Positions 18,799 to 25,807 of a stretch of DNA of 64,000 bases are shown piece by piece. This DNA comes from CAWBLP01 sp963721065. GTDB taxonomy: Bacteria > Pseudomonadota > Alphaproteobacteria > Acetobacterales > Acetobacteraceae. The DNA lies in the NCBI GenBank assembly GCA_963721065.1, contig CAVRHO010000004.1, forward strand, positions 186,001-250,000, given 5' to 3'. A program made the translations under genes and the position numbers. The notes beneath the pieces were generated by a model. It worked only from the letters and a program-made list of their open reading frames with translations, made no database searches and had not been told where the DNA came from. The stretch's first letter is position 1. Every line of letters starts with the position of its first letter.

Positions 18799-20217
18799 AT
18801 GCAGAACACCGAAGAGATCTGGCGCCTGGTCGACGCCAATCAGGAACCGTTCATCGCCCTGTCGGACCGCGTCTGGGGCATGCCGGAGCTGTGCTACGGC
18901 GAAGTCCGCTCCTGCGCCGAACACACCGCCATGCTGGAGCAGCAGGGGTTCCGGGTGACGAAGAACGTCGCCGACATCCCCACCGCGGTGATGGGCGAGG
19001 CCGGCGAGGGCGGGCCGGTGATCGCCATCCTGGGCGAGTATGACGCCCTGCCCGGCCTGTCGCAGGAAGCCGGCGTGGCCGAACCGCGCCCGCTGCCCGG
19101 CGACGGCTACGGGCATGGCTGCGGGCACAACCTGCTGGGGTCGGCCTCCATGCTGGCCGCCACCGCGGTGAAGGACTACCTGGCGCAGCACGGCATCCAG
19201 GGCCGCGTGCGCTACTACGGCTGCCCGGCCGAGGAAGGCGGCGCGGCCAAGGGGTTCATGGCCCGCGCCGGCGTGTTCGACGACGTGGACGTGGCGATTT
19301 CCTGGCATCCCGCCGCGTTCTCCGGCGTGAATGAGCCGGTGTCGCTGGCCAACACCCGCATCGACTTCTCCTTCACGGGCCGGGCCTCGCACGCCGCCGC
19401 GGCGCCGCATCTGGGGCGCAGCGCGCTGGACGCGGTGGAACTGATGAATGTCGGCGTGAACTACATGCGCGAGCACATGCCGTCCGACGCGCGCATCCAC
19501 TATGCCATGCTGGATTCCGGCGGCATCGCGCCGAACGTGGTGCAGGCCTTCGCCAAGGTCCGCTACCTGATCCGCGCCCGCAACCTGCCGGAGATGACCC
19601 GGCTGATCGAGCGGGTGAAGAAGGTGGCGCAGGGCGCGGCGCTGATGACCGAGACCAGCGTGGAGGCGCAGGTGGTCAGCGCGGTGTCCAACCTGCTGGG
19701 CAACCCCGCCCTGGAACGCGCCATGTTCGACAACTACCAGCGGCTCGGCCCCCCGCCCTTCGACGCCGAGGACCGGGCGTTCGCCGCGAAGATCCAGGCG
19801 ACGCTGTCCGAGGAGGATATCGAAAGCGCCTATCGCCGCGTCGGCCTGCCGGTGAAGGCGGACACGCCGCTGTGCGACACGCTGGCGCCGCTGGATGGGA
19901 AGACCGCGCCGATGGTGGGCAGCACCGACGTGGGCGACGTGAGCTGGGTGGTGCCGACGGTGCAGGCCCGGGGCGCGACCTACGCGATCGGCACGCCCGG
20001 GCATTCCTGGCAGTTGACCGCGCAGGGGAAGATGCCGGCGGCGCACAAGGGGCTGGTGCACGTGGCGAAGGCGATGGCAGGCACCGCGCTGGACGTGCTG
20101 CTGAGCCCGGCGCTGCTGGAGGCGGCGAAGGCGGATCACCAGGCGCAGGTGGGGCGGACGCCGTATGTGTGCCCGCTGCCGGCGGAGTTGCAGCCGCCGG
20201 TGGGGATGTCGGCGTAG
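18799..20217 (+). CDS. M20-family amidohydrolase (AbgB/p-aminobenzoyl-glutamate hydrolase-like)
   Basis: A 472-residue zinc-dependent amidohydrolase with the M20D layout. Metal-site motifs are GHGCGHN (Cys/His ligands), PAEEGG (catalytic Glu pair) and ISWHPA. A dimerisation lid is inserted (TGRASHAAAAPHLGRSALDA). Closest recognisable relatives are AbgB-like and indole-acetyl-amino-acid hydrolase-type enzymes that cleave N-acyl amino acids or aminobenzoyl-glutamate. No AbgA or transporter gene is adjacent, so the substrate is open. The sequence after its stop abruptly becomes less GC-rich, marking the left edge of an accessory patch. Confidence 0.9.
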   Translation: MQNTEEIWRLVDANQEPFIALSDRVWGMPELCYGEVRSCAEHTAMLEQQGFRVTKNVADIPTAVMGEAGEGGPVIAILGEYDALPGLSQEAGVAEPRPLPGDGYGHGCGHNLLGSASMLAATAVKDYLAQHGIQGRVRYYGCPAEEGGAAKGFMARAGVFDDVDVAISWHPAAFSGVNEPVSLANTRIDFSFTGRASHAAAAPHLGRSALDAVELMNVGVNYMREHMPSDARIHYAMLDSGGIAPNVVQAFAKVRYLIRARNLPEMTRLIERVKKVAQGAALMTETSVEAQVVSAVSNLLGNPALERAMFDNYQRLGPPPFDAEDRAFAAKIQATLSEEDIESAYRRVGLPVKADTPLCDTLAPLDGKTAPMVGSTDVGDVSWVVPTVQARGATYAIGTPGHSWQLTAQGKMPAAHKGLVHVAKAMAGTALDVLLSPALLEAAKADHQAQVGRTPYVCPLPAELQPPVGMSA

Positions 20218-20352
20218 GGGGGCTTGGCGCGCCGCCTGCACCGTGGAAATCTTGAGCATACGCCTATCGAAGGACTTCGAAAACAGGGACTCAATGGCAA
20301 TAAAGCTTTGGAAGGACTCCACTATGCACTCGTTCTTTGGTGACGGGAGTCG

Positions 20353-20586
20353 ATGGAGACGGTCAAATGTGAGATTCGGATCGGCGATGACCGCATCGAA
20401 GTTCGGCATGAATACCAAGCTGGGGAGCTTCAGACTTATGAAGGCCTCGAGATTGGCCAAGGCCACTTCAACCTGAGAGCACAGTTCAGGGATGGACGAG
20501 CGAATCTTCATTGCTTCCCTGATGGTCGAATGCTCGACGGCTGGTGGGCAGAGGAAGGCATGTGGCGCATCCAGCTTCGGGAATGA
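20353..20586 (+). CDS. Hypothetical 77-residue protein
   Basis: An isolated small ORF whose product looks soluble and folded: alternating charged and hydrophobic residues (KCEIRIGDDRIEVRHEY), then FPDGRMLDGWWAEEGMWRIQ. A GGGAG site lies three bases before the ATG, which is close. Base composition is lower in GC than the neighbours, like the rest of this patch. I do not recognise the family. The opposite-strand frame over the same bases is longer but has unlikely composition. Confidence 0.5.
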   Translation: METVKCEIRIGDDRIEVRHEYQAGELQTYEGLEIGQGHFNLRAQFRDGRANLHCFPDGRMLDGWWAEEGMWRIQLRE

Positions 20587-21026
20587 CGAATGTTTCGATC
20601 GGATTCTTAGATCGGTCGGCTGACACCCCCTCGTGCTTCCGATGGGCCTCTGCACGGCAGCTCCAACTGCTTTTCGGCGGATTGCGTACCCGCGTGCGCG
20701 GCGCGCCCAACCAGGGCCGCGCCGAACGCCATAGCGCATTCACTTCCTCGCTTGCGGCGACGGCACTCGTACGAGTGCATAATCCTAAATCCAGCAGTTG
20801 AAGACTATTTCATTGGAGTTTTTCACAGTTCTTCACTGCTCCGGCATTGTTTTACTTGCGATATTCCGACCAAGAACTGATGACTTTGGCCGCGCCTTGA
20901 TGCACCAACTCCCGGATGTAGGGCGGCGCTTCCGGTGAGTGCGACTATCAACACGACGGGCAGCATATCAGGTCGCGAGGATTTCGCGTTAACAATGTTT
21001 CACATTGACGAGTTGCCGTCCACGCC
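20587..21026. other. AT-richer spacer without a gene
   Basis: No supported ORF. The middle (about 20790-20900) is the most AT-rich stretch in the window, with TTTTTCACAGTTCTTCACTG-like sequence, and may be the remains of a horizontally acquired segment. No terminal inverted repeat or transposase fragment was recognised. Confidence 0.5.
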
Positions 21027-21823
21027 TCAACGCCTTGTGGCATGCATGTTTCCCGACGCGGTTTGGATCAAATATTTTGGTCCATCAATATTTCCGAAAT
21101 ATACCTCTGATGGAGCCTGCGTGCAGAACAAAAATCCACTGGTCGTAGAGGACACTTCACCTTGTAAGGTAAGAATTAGCAATTCTCCTTTTTCATAATT
21201 CTGCACCCCAGAAATCACCGCGGTGCTCGGCGGGGAATTCTTCGGGCCCAAGCAGAACGAGCAGCCAAATGCCTCGCTCTTTGGCACGGCCATGAAGGGT
21301 TTGTTCCACACGCCAGCTCTCGGCCTGACTTCGACAATCAATCCGGAGCCAGATCTGTGTTCCCTGATTTCGAATGGGGCAAGTTCGGGAACTGGTTCAA
21401 CAAATTTCTCACGCCTTACTGCCGCTGCGACTCTGTCGACCCAATGCGGCTCCGTCATCGACACATAACGACGCGTCTTAATGGCGCGTGGGATAAGCTC
21501 GTCCCCGACACGCGTTGGGAAAATCCCAATAATCGGAAACCCACCACCGCGGTGAGCAAGAGCGCGGTCCAGAGCGTAGGCCATCTCTTCGCGACAGGGT
21601 TCGCTGCTAAGGCTATTTTGCGTGGCGTAGAGAGCCCAGGCGTCGGTTTGTGTTGGATCAATTATGAAATTGCTCGATCTGCTCCCATAGACGCTTGCCT
21701 GTGGTGAGGTCCCAACGATCAAGCCGCACCGTTACACCGGCTTTCTGCACCTGTTGAGCAGCAAAAAACACGTCGCCGCTATCATTGTCGAGCCATGCAT
21801 AACTCAGCCAAAGACTGAGCCAT
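21027..21823 (-). CDS. TIR-domain protein, candidate NAD-consuming defence effector (two single-base insertions)
   Basis: Read with two inserted bases removed (T near 21811, C near 21666), the gene encodes 264 residues. The N-terminal half matches bacterial TIR domains: WLSYAWLDNDSGDVF at the first strand, GVTVRLDRWDLTTGKRLWEQ in the second, TDAWALYATQNSLSSEPC, and CREEMAYALDRAL holding the conserved Glu where TIR NADases have their catalytic residue. FPIIGIFP follows. A C-terminal domain of about 100 residues (EVRPRAGVW) is unassigned. Bacterial TIR proteins are often anti-phage NADases. The start at 21823 has GAGGG upstream and overlaps the toxin ORF before it. Confidence 0.65.
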
Positions 21824-22505
21824 TGCTTTTGCCCTCTTTCGATTCGTAATCCTTTCCCGTAATGTTATGGTCGTTGTCAAGGCGCTGCAAACAACTTCGT
21901 CCGCCGCCAAGCGGCTCCCCTCCTGATTGTGCTAGGCCTGGGTTCCGCCCCCGATCTAAAGTGCTGCACTCGGCACAGACGCTACCGCCGCATGGTCGAA
22001 GCAGGGAAGCCACCGGATCGGTTTCCGGCCCCTCGTCCCAGGTGTCCGGATCAAACGGGTTGACCAGCTTCACGCCCGTGCGGCGGAAGTCGCCCAGGTT
22101 CTCGGTTGCCACCCCGTAGCCCCTGGCCAGCGCGGTCGCCGCGATCGCCTTGTCCCCGTCCCTCAGGGAAGGAAACCGGACCGACGTTTCAGCCCATTTC
22201 TCGGCGACGGCAATGTCGATCGGCTCCACGCGGTCGGCGAACCGCCCGATCACCGCGTCATACCAGGCCTGCTTCCGGTTTAGCCGGGCCTGCTCCCGCG
22301 CCCGCACCCTGCGGTCGGCCGTCGCCGCGATCCTGGCTTCCAGCAGAAACAGCCCGCGCCGCATCTCCGCCACGGTGACAACGCTGACCCGCACCAACCG
22401 GGCGTTCCGACGGAGCCATTCGACCAGGTTGGGATTGGCCTCGACATCGCCCCGGTTCGACAGCACGTTGGTGTCAAGGATGTAGCCAGGCGGCGCCTCA
22501 GTCAC
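21804..22505 (-). CDS. PIN-domain toxin (VapC-like) with a long C-terminal extension
   Basis: Residues 1-151 form a PIN ribonuclease domain with the acidic site intact: D11 in ILDTNVLSN, E47 in VAEMRRG, D118 in LRDGDKA and ATENLGDF toward the end. VapC toxins cleave tRNA or rRNA. The GTG start overlaps the antitoxin stop, typical of a coupled toxin-antitoxin pair. The ORF continues about 80 residues past the normal end of the fold (after VNPFDPDTWDE), with low-complexity, Cys/Gly-rich sequence, and runs into the TIR start region. I infer a lost stop codon or an unnoticed base error. Confidence 0.82.
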   Translation of the reverse strand: MTEAPPGYILDTNVLSNRGDVEANPNLVEWLRRNARLVRVSVVTVAEMRRGLFLLEARIAATADRRVRAREQARLNRKQAWYDAVIGRFADRVEPIDIAVAEKWAETSVRFPSLRDGDKAIAATALARGYGVATENLGDFRRTGVKLVNPFDPDTWDEGPETDPVASLLRPCGGSVCAECSTLDRGRNPGLAQSGGEPLGGGRSCLQRLDNDHNITGKDYESKEGKSNGSVFG

Positions 22506-22737
22506 TGTGCGACAGGCTCATCCCCACAGGCTCCGCCTCGTCCGGCGAGAACGGTGAGCGCGCCAGCAGGTTGGCGAAATTGGCGTCGGCCTGCTGCACG
22601 AGACGTCGGTATTCCTCCGGCGACAGCACGACGGCCACCGGCTCCTTGTGGCGCATGACGACCTGCGGCCCTGTCCCCGCCGCCTCCACCAGTTCACTGA
22701 AGCGCTGCTTGGCGTCCGCCGTCTGCCACTGTGGCAT
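22498..22737 (-). CDS. Phd/YefM-family antitoxin
   Basis: A 79-residue antitoxin with the Phd/YefM N-terminal DNA-binding fold (WQTADAKQRFSELVEAA, then VVMRHKEPVAVVLSPEEYRRL) and an acidic C-terminal tail that would clamp the PIN toxin. It precedes the toxin and overlaps its GTG start by 8 bases. The start at 22737 has GGAG upstream; four more residues are possible. It is expected to repress its own operon. Confidence 0.87.
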   Translation of the reverse strand: MPQWQTADAKQRFSELVEAAGTGPQVVMRHKEPVAVVLSPEEYRRLVQQADANFANLLARSPFSPDEAEPVGMSLSHSD

Positions 22738-22767
22738 CGCTGTCTCCATTGCTGGAATATGGACATA

Positions 22768-22973
22768 ATGGACGTTTTTGACGATTCAAGCCGTGCGGGA
22801 GGCGTGGCGAGCCGACCACCGCCGCACCGCCCGAACGATCCCGGCGATGCGGGCCTGGGCGTCGGTAACCTCGAAGCGAGGCCGGATGGTCCAGATTTCG
22901 ATCGAAATCGTCGAGGACTTCCGGCGCGAGTCCGACCCGGGCCACGAAGCTGGTCAGCCGGACTTGCGGGACG
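22768..22973 (-). pseudogene. Decayed ParE/RelE-type toxin
   Basis: The first part reads PQVRLTSFVARVGLAPEV and LDDFDR, as in ParE toxins, but its expected start codon is GTC. The frame is broken (an extra C around TCGCTTCGAGG restores SFEVTDAQARIAGIVRAVR), and the conserved C-terminal half is deleted. The bounds are approximate. Unlike the other broken genes here, correcting one base does not restore a full-length protein, so this is real decay. Confidence 0.65.
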
Positions 22974-23237
22974 TCGGCCTGTGTTGTGATGTTCGCCGCG
23001 CGACCGCGCCGCAAGCCAGGTCCTGGCGTCATCCCAGCTCACCGTCTCACCCGTCGCCAGGATGGTCGTCCAACGCTCGTGCGCCAGGCGATGGAAGGCG
23101 TCGTCCAGTTCCGCCTGCTCGACGGTCTGGGTGATGGCATCGCGGATGAAGGCGTGCGTCGTCTTGCCGGCCCGTTCGGCCGCCGCGGCGACGCGGGCCT
23201 TCAGGTCGTCCTCCAGGCAGATGGTGATCGTGCTCAT
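22974..23237 (-). CDS. ParD-type ribbon-helix-helix antitoxin, partner toxin lost
   Basis: The N-terminus has a clear ribbon-helix-helix: ITICLEDDLKARVAAAAERA, then TTHAFIRDAI. A toxin-binding helix (HRLAHERWTTILATGETVSW) follows, with LAARSRGE where the family normally ends (about residue 82). No in-frame stop follows; the frame runs into the toxin relic, so the 3' bound is a guess. The antitoxin may still repress and could act as an orphan, neutralising related ParE toxins. Confidence 0.6.
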
Positions 23238-23420
23238 GTCATGCCCTCGCGACGGCGGCGAGTGTACAGCACAACTGTGCTACTCCGATAATCGCCCCGC
23301 CCTACCCCTGGCTTCCCACAATGTCCGCGCCCGATGGCGGAATGCCGCGTGCGCGGTCCACCCTCCGACCGGGGCGATCCCGCTCCGAGCACCCTGGCCT
23401 TTCGTCGCACGTTGCTCCTC

Positions 23421-23437
23421 GTACCAAGATCTGGTAC
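23421..23437 (+). promoter_or_regulatory. Palindromic operator candidate upstream of ParD
   Basis: GTACCA-AGATC-TGGTAC is a perfect 6-5-6 inverted repeat ending 8 bases before the ParD ATG. Ribbon-helix-helix antitoxins bind such palindromes to autorepress. No Shine-Dalgarno fits between it and the start, so translation may be leaderless. Confidence 0.6.
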
Positions 23438-23445
23438 CAAGCGCC

Positions 23446-23697
23446 ATGAGCAAGAACACATCGTTCAGCATCGGTGCGCACTTCACCGGCTTTATAGAGG
23501 CTCAGGTCAGTGCAGGCCGCTACAACAGCGCCAGCGATGTCGTGCGCGCCGGCCTGCGCCTGTTGGAGGAGCAGGAGACCAGGCTCGCCACCCTCCGCGC
23601 CGCCCTGGTCGAAGGCGAGGAAAGCGGCGTCAGCCCCCACAGCGTCCAGGACATCTGGGCGGCGGTGAAGGGCCGCAGCGACACGCCGCGTGGCTAG
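23446..23697 (+). CDS. ParD-family antitoxin
   Basis: An 83-residue antitoxin of the CC2985/ParD type: an N-terminal ribbon-helix-helix (IGAHFTGFIEAQVSAGRYNS, then ASDVVRAGLRLLEEQE) followed by a helical toxin-wrapping tail. The stop overlaps the GTG start of the ParE gene. A perfect palindrome lies just upstream. Orientation (plus) is opposite to the Phd/VapC and relic pairs to its left. Confidence 0.88.
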   Translation: MSKNTSFSIGAHFTGFIEAQVSAGRYNSASDVVRAGLRLLEEQETRLATLRAALVEGEESGVSPHSVQDIWAAVKGRSDTPRG

Positions 23698-23980
23698 CTA
23701 CGTCCTGTCGCGCAAAGCCGCGGCCGACGTCGAGGCGATTGCGGAATACTCCCTGCAACAGTGGGGCCTCGCCCGCGCCGAGCGGTATGTCCTCGGGTTG
23801 CACGAAACGTTCCGAACGCTGGCGGACTTTCCCGACCTTGGCCGCGACGCGAGCGACATCCGGGCCGGATACCGCAGGATCGACACCGCAAGCCATGCCG
23901 TCTTCTACCGCAAGACCGCGGATGGCGTCCTGATCGTGCGCATCCTGCATCAGCACATGGATTTCGGGCGACGCCTGTAG
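23690..23980 (+). CDS. ParE-family toxin
   Basis: A 96-residue RelE/ParE-superfamily toxin (YVLSRKAAADVEAIAEYSLQ at the N-terminus, then FPDLGRDASDIRAGYRRI and VRILHQHMDF at the C-terminus). ParE members inhibit DNA gyrase; the typical ParE C-terminal HxxMD motif is visible. The GTG start overlaps the antitoxin stop by 8 bases. It appears complete and in frame. Confidence 0.88.
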   Translation: MASYVLSRKAAADVEAIAEYSLQQWGLARAERYVLGLHETFRTLADFPDLGRDASDIRAGYRRIDTASHAVFYRKTADGVLIVRILHQHMDFGRRL

Positions 23981-24124
23981 GTCCCTTACGCTCGCGCCCC
24001 GAGACCTGCCGCTCGCGACCGAGCCATCAACACCGACGACCGCCGTGCCGCCTGAAAGCGGGACGAAGGCCCTGCTGGGCTATCTGCCGAAGCTCGCGAA
24101 CGACCGCAGCCGACAAAGCGCACC

Positions 24125-24712
24125 GTGGAACCGATCGAGAGACGCCAGAAGCCACCGCCCTCCGGCCCCGGCTGGGTTTACGTCCTGACCTGCCCGGATT
24201 TTCCGGGCTGCTGCAAGATCGGCGGCACCAGCCGCACGCCAACCCATCGCGCCGTGGAGTTGGTCGTCGAGTACGGCACCACCGGGGCCTTCACGGTCGT
24301 TGCCCGCCATGCCACCGCGGACTGGTGGACCGTCGAGCAGACAGCGCACCGCATGCTCTCCGACCGTCGCCTGCCACGGTCTGAGCTCTTCCGCTGCTCC
24401 CCGGCCGAGGCCTCGCACGTCATCGAAGCCGCGGCCAAGGCCTACGCTCGGCCGTGGTCGCCCGCCGCGTGGCTGCCCCGCCTGCTGTTCCCGCCACCGC
24501 GGACCTACCCTGCGGCGCGCTCCGCCTACCGCCCCTGGCACAGTGGGCGGCGTGGATGGCGCCGACGAAGCCCGCTGCACGTGGTGGTGCTGCTGGTCGT
24601 GCTGATCGTACTGTGGCTTGCCGCCCGGCACTCGTCCTCGCCCGGGTTGCTTTCACTGCTTCCCGACCGAGCGGCGGGTCCCGGCGCAAGCGTTCGGGTC
24701 ATTTATCCCTGA
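24125..24712 (+). CDS. T5orf172/GIY-YIG-like protein with a C-terminal membrane helix
   Basis: A 195-residue protein. Residues 16-100 match the T5orf172 (GIY-YIG-like) pattern: GWVYVLTCPDFPGCCKIGGT, an Arg in THRAVEL and a Glu in WTVEQTAHRM. A proline- and arginine-rich linker follows, then a strongly hydrophobic helix (about 150-168, LHVVVLLVVLIVLWLAARH). The nuclease-like domain should be cytoplasmic and membrane-anchored. The GTG start has no clear ribosome site. The role is unknown; proximity to toxin and TIR genes makes defence plausible but unproven. Confidence 0.65.
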   Translation: MEPIERRQKPPPSGPGWVYVLTCPDFPGCCKIGGTSRTPTHRAVELVVEYGTTGAFTVVARHATADWWTVEQTAHRMLSDRRLPRSELFRCSPAEASHVIEAAAKAYARPWSPAAWLPRLLFPPPRTYPAARSAYRPWHSGRRGWRRRSPLHVVVLLVVLIVLWLAARHSSSPGLLSLLPDRAAGPGASVRVIYP

Positions 24713-24716
24713 GCAG

Positions 24717-25028
24717 TCAGCGCAACGCCCCAAGGACGGCGGCGATATCGCGAGCCATGTGCAGCACCCGAAGTACGCGGGGCGGATCCGTATCGGCGGT
24801 GTAAACCAGCAGATACGGAAAGCCCTGGACCGCCAGGAAGCGGTAGCGCGCCTCGGCGAGGGCCGGGCGCTGTGCGCCAATGGCCGGATTGTCACCGAGC
24901 CGGCGCAGAGCGACCTCCAGGCGGGTTCGAAGCCGGCGGGCAGACTCGGGGTTGTCGCGTGCGATCCGGGCCACCGCCTCGCGCAGATCGCGTCGGGCGC
25001 CCGGGGCAAGAACCGCGGCGCGGCTCAC
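24717..25028 (-). CDS. ParE/RelE-family toxin
   Basis: A 103-residue toxin of the ParE superfamily: LAPGARRDLREAVARIARDN at the N-terminus, RYRFLAVQGFPYLLVY in the core and RVLHMARDIAAVL at the C-terminus. The GTG start overlaps the antitoxin stop in a GTGA arrangement. It converges with the T5orf172 gene, leaving only four bases between the stops. Confidence 0.88.
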   Translation of the reverse strand: MSRAAVLAPGARRDLREAVARIARDNPESARRLRTRLEVALRRLGDNPAIGAQRPALAEARYRFLAVQGFPYLLVYTADTDPPRVLRVLHMARDIAAVLGALR

Positions 25029-25279
25029 TGATGGGCGGCAGACGCGGCAATCAGCTCATCGAGTTCGCCCAGCACATCCTCCGCGGGCAGAAATCCCTGC
25101 GTCTCGCCCTCCTGCTCGGCCGCCTGCAGCATCGCACCGAAGGCCTGTCGGCGTTGCTCCTGTTCCTGCAGCAGGCGCAGCGCGGCCCGGTGCACCTCGC
25201 TGACATTGGCGTAGCGGCCGGAGGCGACGCAGGCGGCCGCGAAGGCGTCGAGTTCGGGGGTCAGGCTGACATTGGGCAT
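25025..25279 (-). CDS. ParD-family antitoxin
   Basis: An 84-residue antitoxin with a ribbon-helix-helix N-terminus (NVSLTPELDAFAAACVASGR, then NVSEVHRAALRLLQEQE) and an acidic helical C-terminus. It is related to but clearly different from the ParD at 23446. The start at 25279 was preferred over the longer frame because the family begins there and a palindromic operator lies directly upstream. Confidence 0.88.
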   Translation of the reverse strand: MPNVSLTPELDAFAAACVASGRYANVSEVHRAALRLLQEQEQRRQAFGAMLQAAEQEGETQGFLPAEDVLGELDELIAASAAHQ

Positions 25280-25281
25280 GG

Positions 25282-25298
25282 ATGTCAATCTATGACAT
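25282..25298 (-). promoter_or_regulatory. Palindromic operator candidate upstream of the second ParD
   Basis: ATGTCA-ATCTA-TGACAT is a perfect 6-5-6 inverted repeat ending two bases before the ParD ATG on the minus strand. It has the same geometry as the operator of the other ParDE pair but a different sequence. Confidence 0.6.
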
Positions 25299-25807
25299 CG
25301 GGTCGGGTTGGGGAAGGCCGAATGGTCACTGCGGTTCTCAAGGGCTGGTTCGGCGGTGGGCGCCTGCGGCGGGGATGCGCCGGCCGCCAAAAACTGTCCG
25401 GTGCGCGGCCGTGCGGACGCCCAGCAGCTCGGCTTCGTGGCGCTCCGTGGCCCTCGGTGCGCTCTGTATTAAAGGCTTGGCAGCAGAACGAACCGCTCCG
25501 GCCCCGCGGTGAGGGCGCCACGTCGGCCCGGGGCAAGCCTGCGGGCCGGGGGATGCCTGCGGCATGACGCAGCCGTGGATTGCCGGCCTTCGCCGACCAT
25601 GACGTGGTGTGCATCGGAGGAGGCACACCACGCATTCCAAGCTGATGCGGCCGGCTCCCGCCATGATCCGGTGGCGCGCACCGGCGCCCGCCAACAGGGA
25701 ATGGCGTGCCCGCCCGCTCCGCACCCGTGTGGCGGCGCCCGCTTCGCAGCTATGTGGCGACGCCCGCTCCCGCGAGACGCGGCCGAGCGGCGTTCCCCGC
25801 TCCCCCG
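25299..25807. other. Spacer between the toxin-antitoxin patch and ileS, with dispersed repeats
   Basis: No gene supported. It contains a family C repeat (about 25437-25500, ending GCAGCAGAACGAACCG), shared with about 30535-30600. It also holds a partial family B element (about 25573-25602, CGTGGATTGCCGGCCTTCGC) and short CGCCCGCTCC-type repeats near 25710-25800. Confidence 0.55.

Noticed and set aside
18718..20739. A 673-codon minus-strand frame
   Set aside because: Antisense of the M20 amidohydrolase and neighbouring spacer; low-complexity Arg/His composition.
20935..21198. Plus-strand 87-codon ORF
   Set aside because: Antisense of the TIR gene C-terminal part, without a domain.
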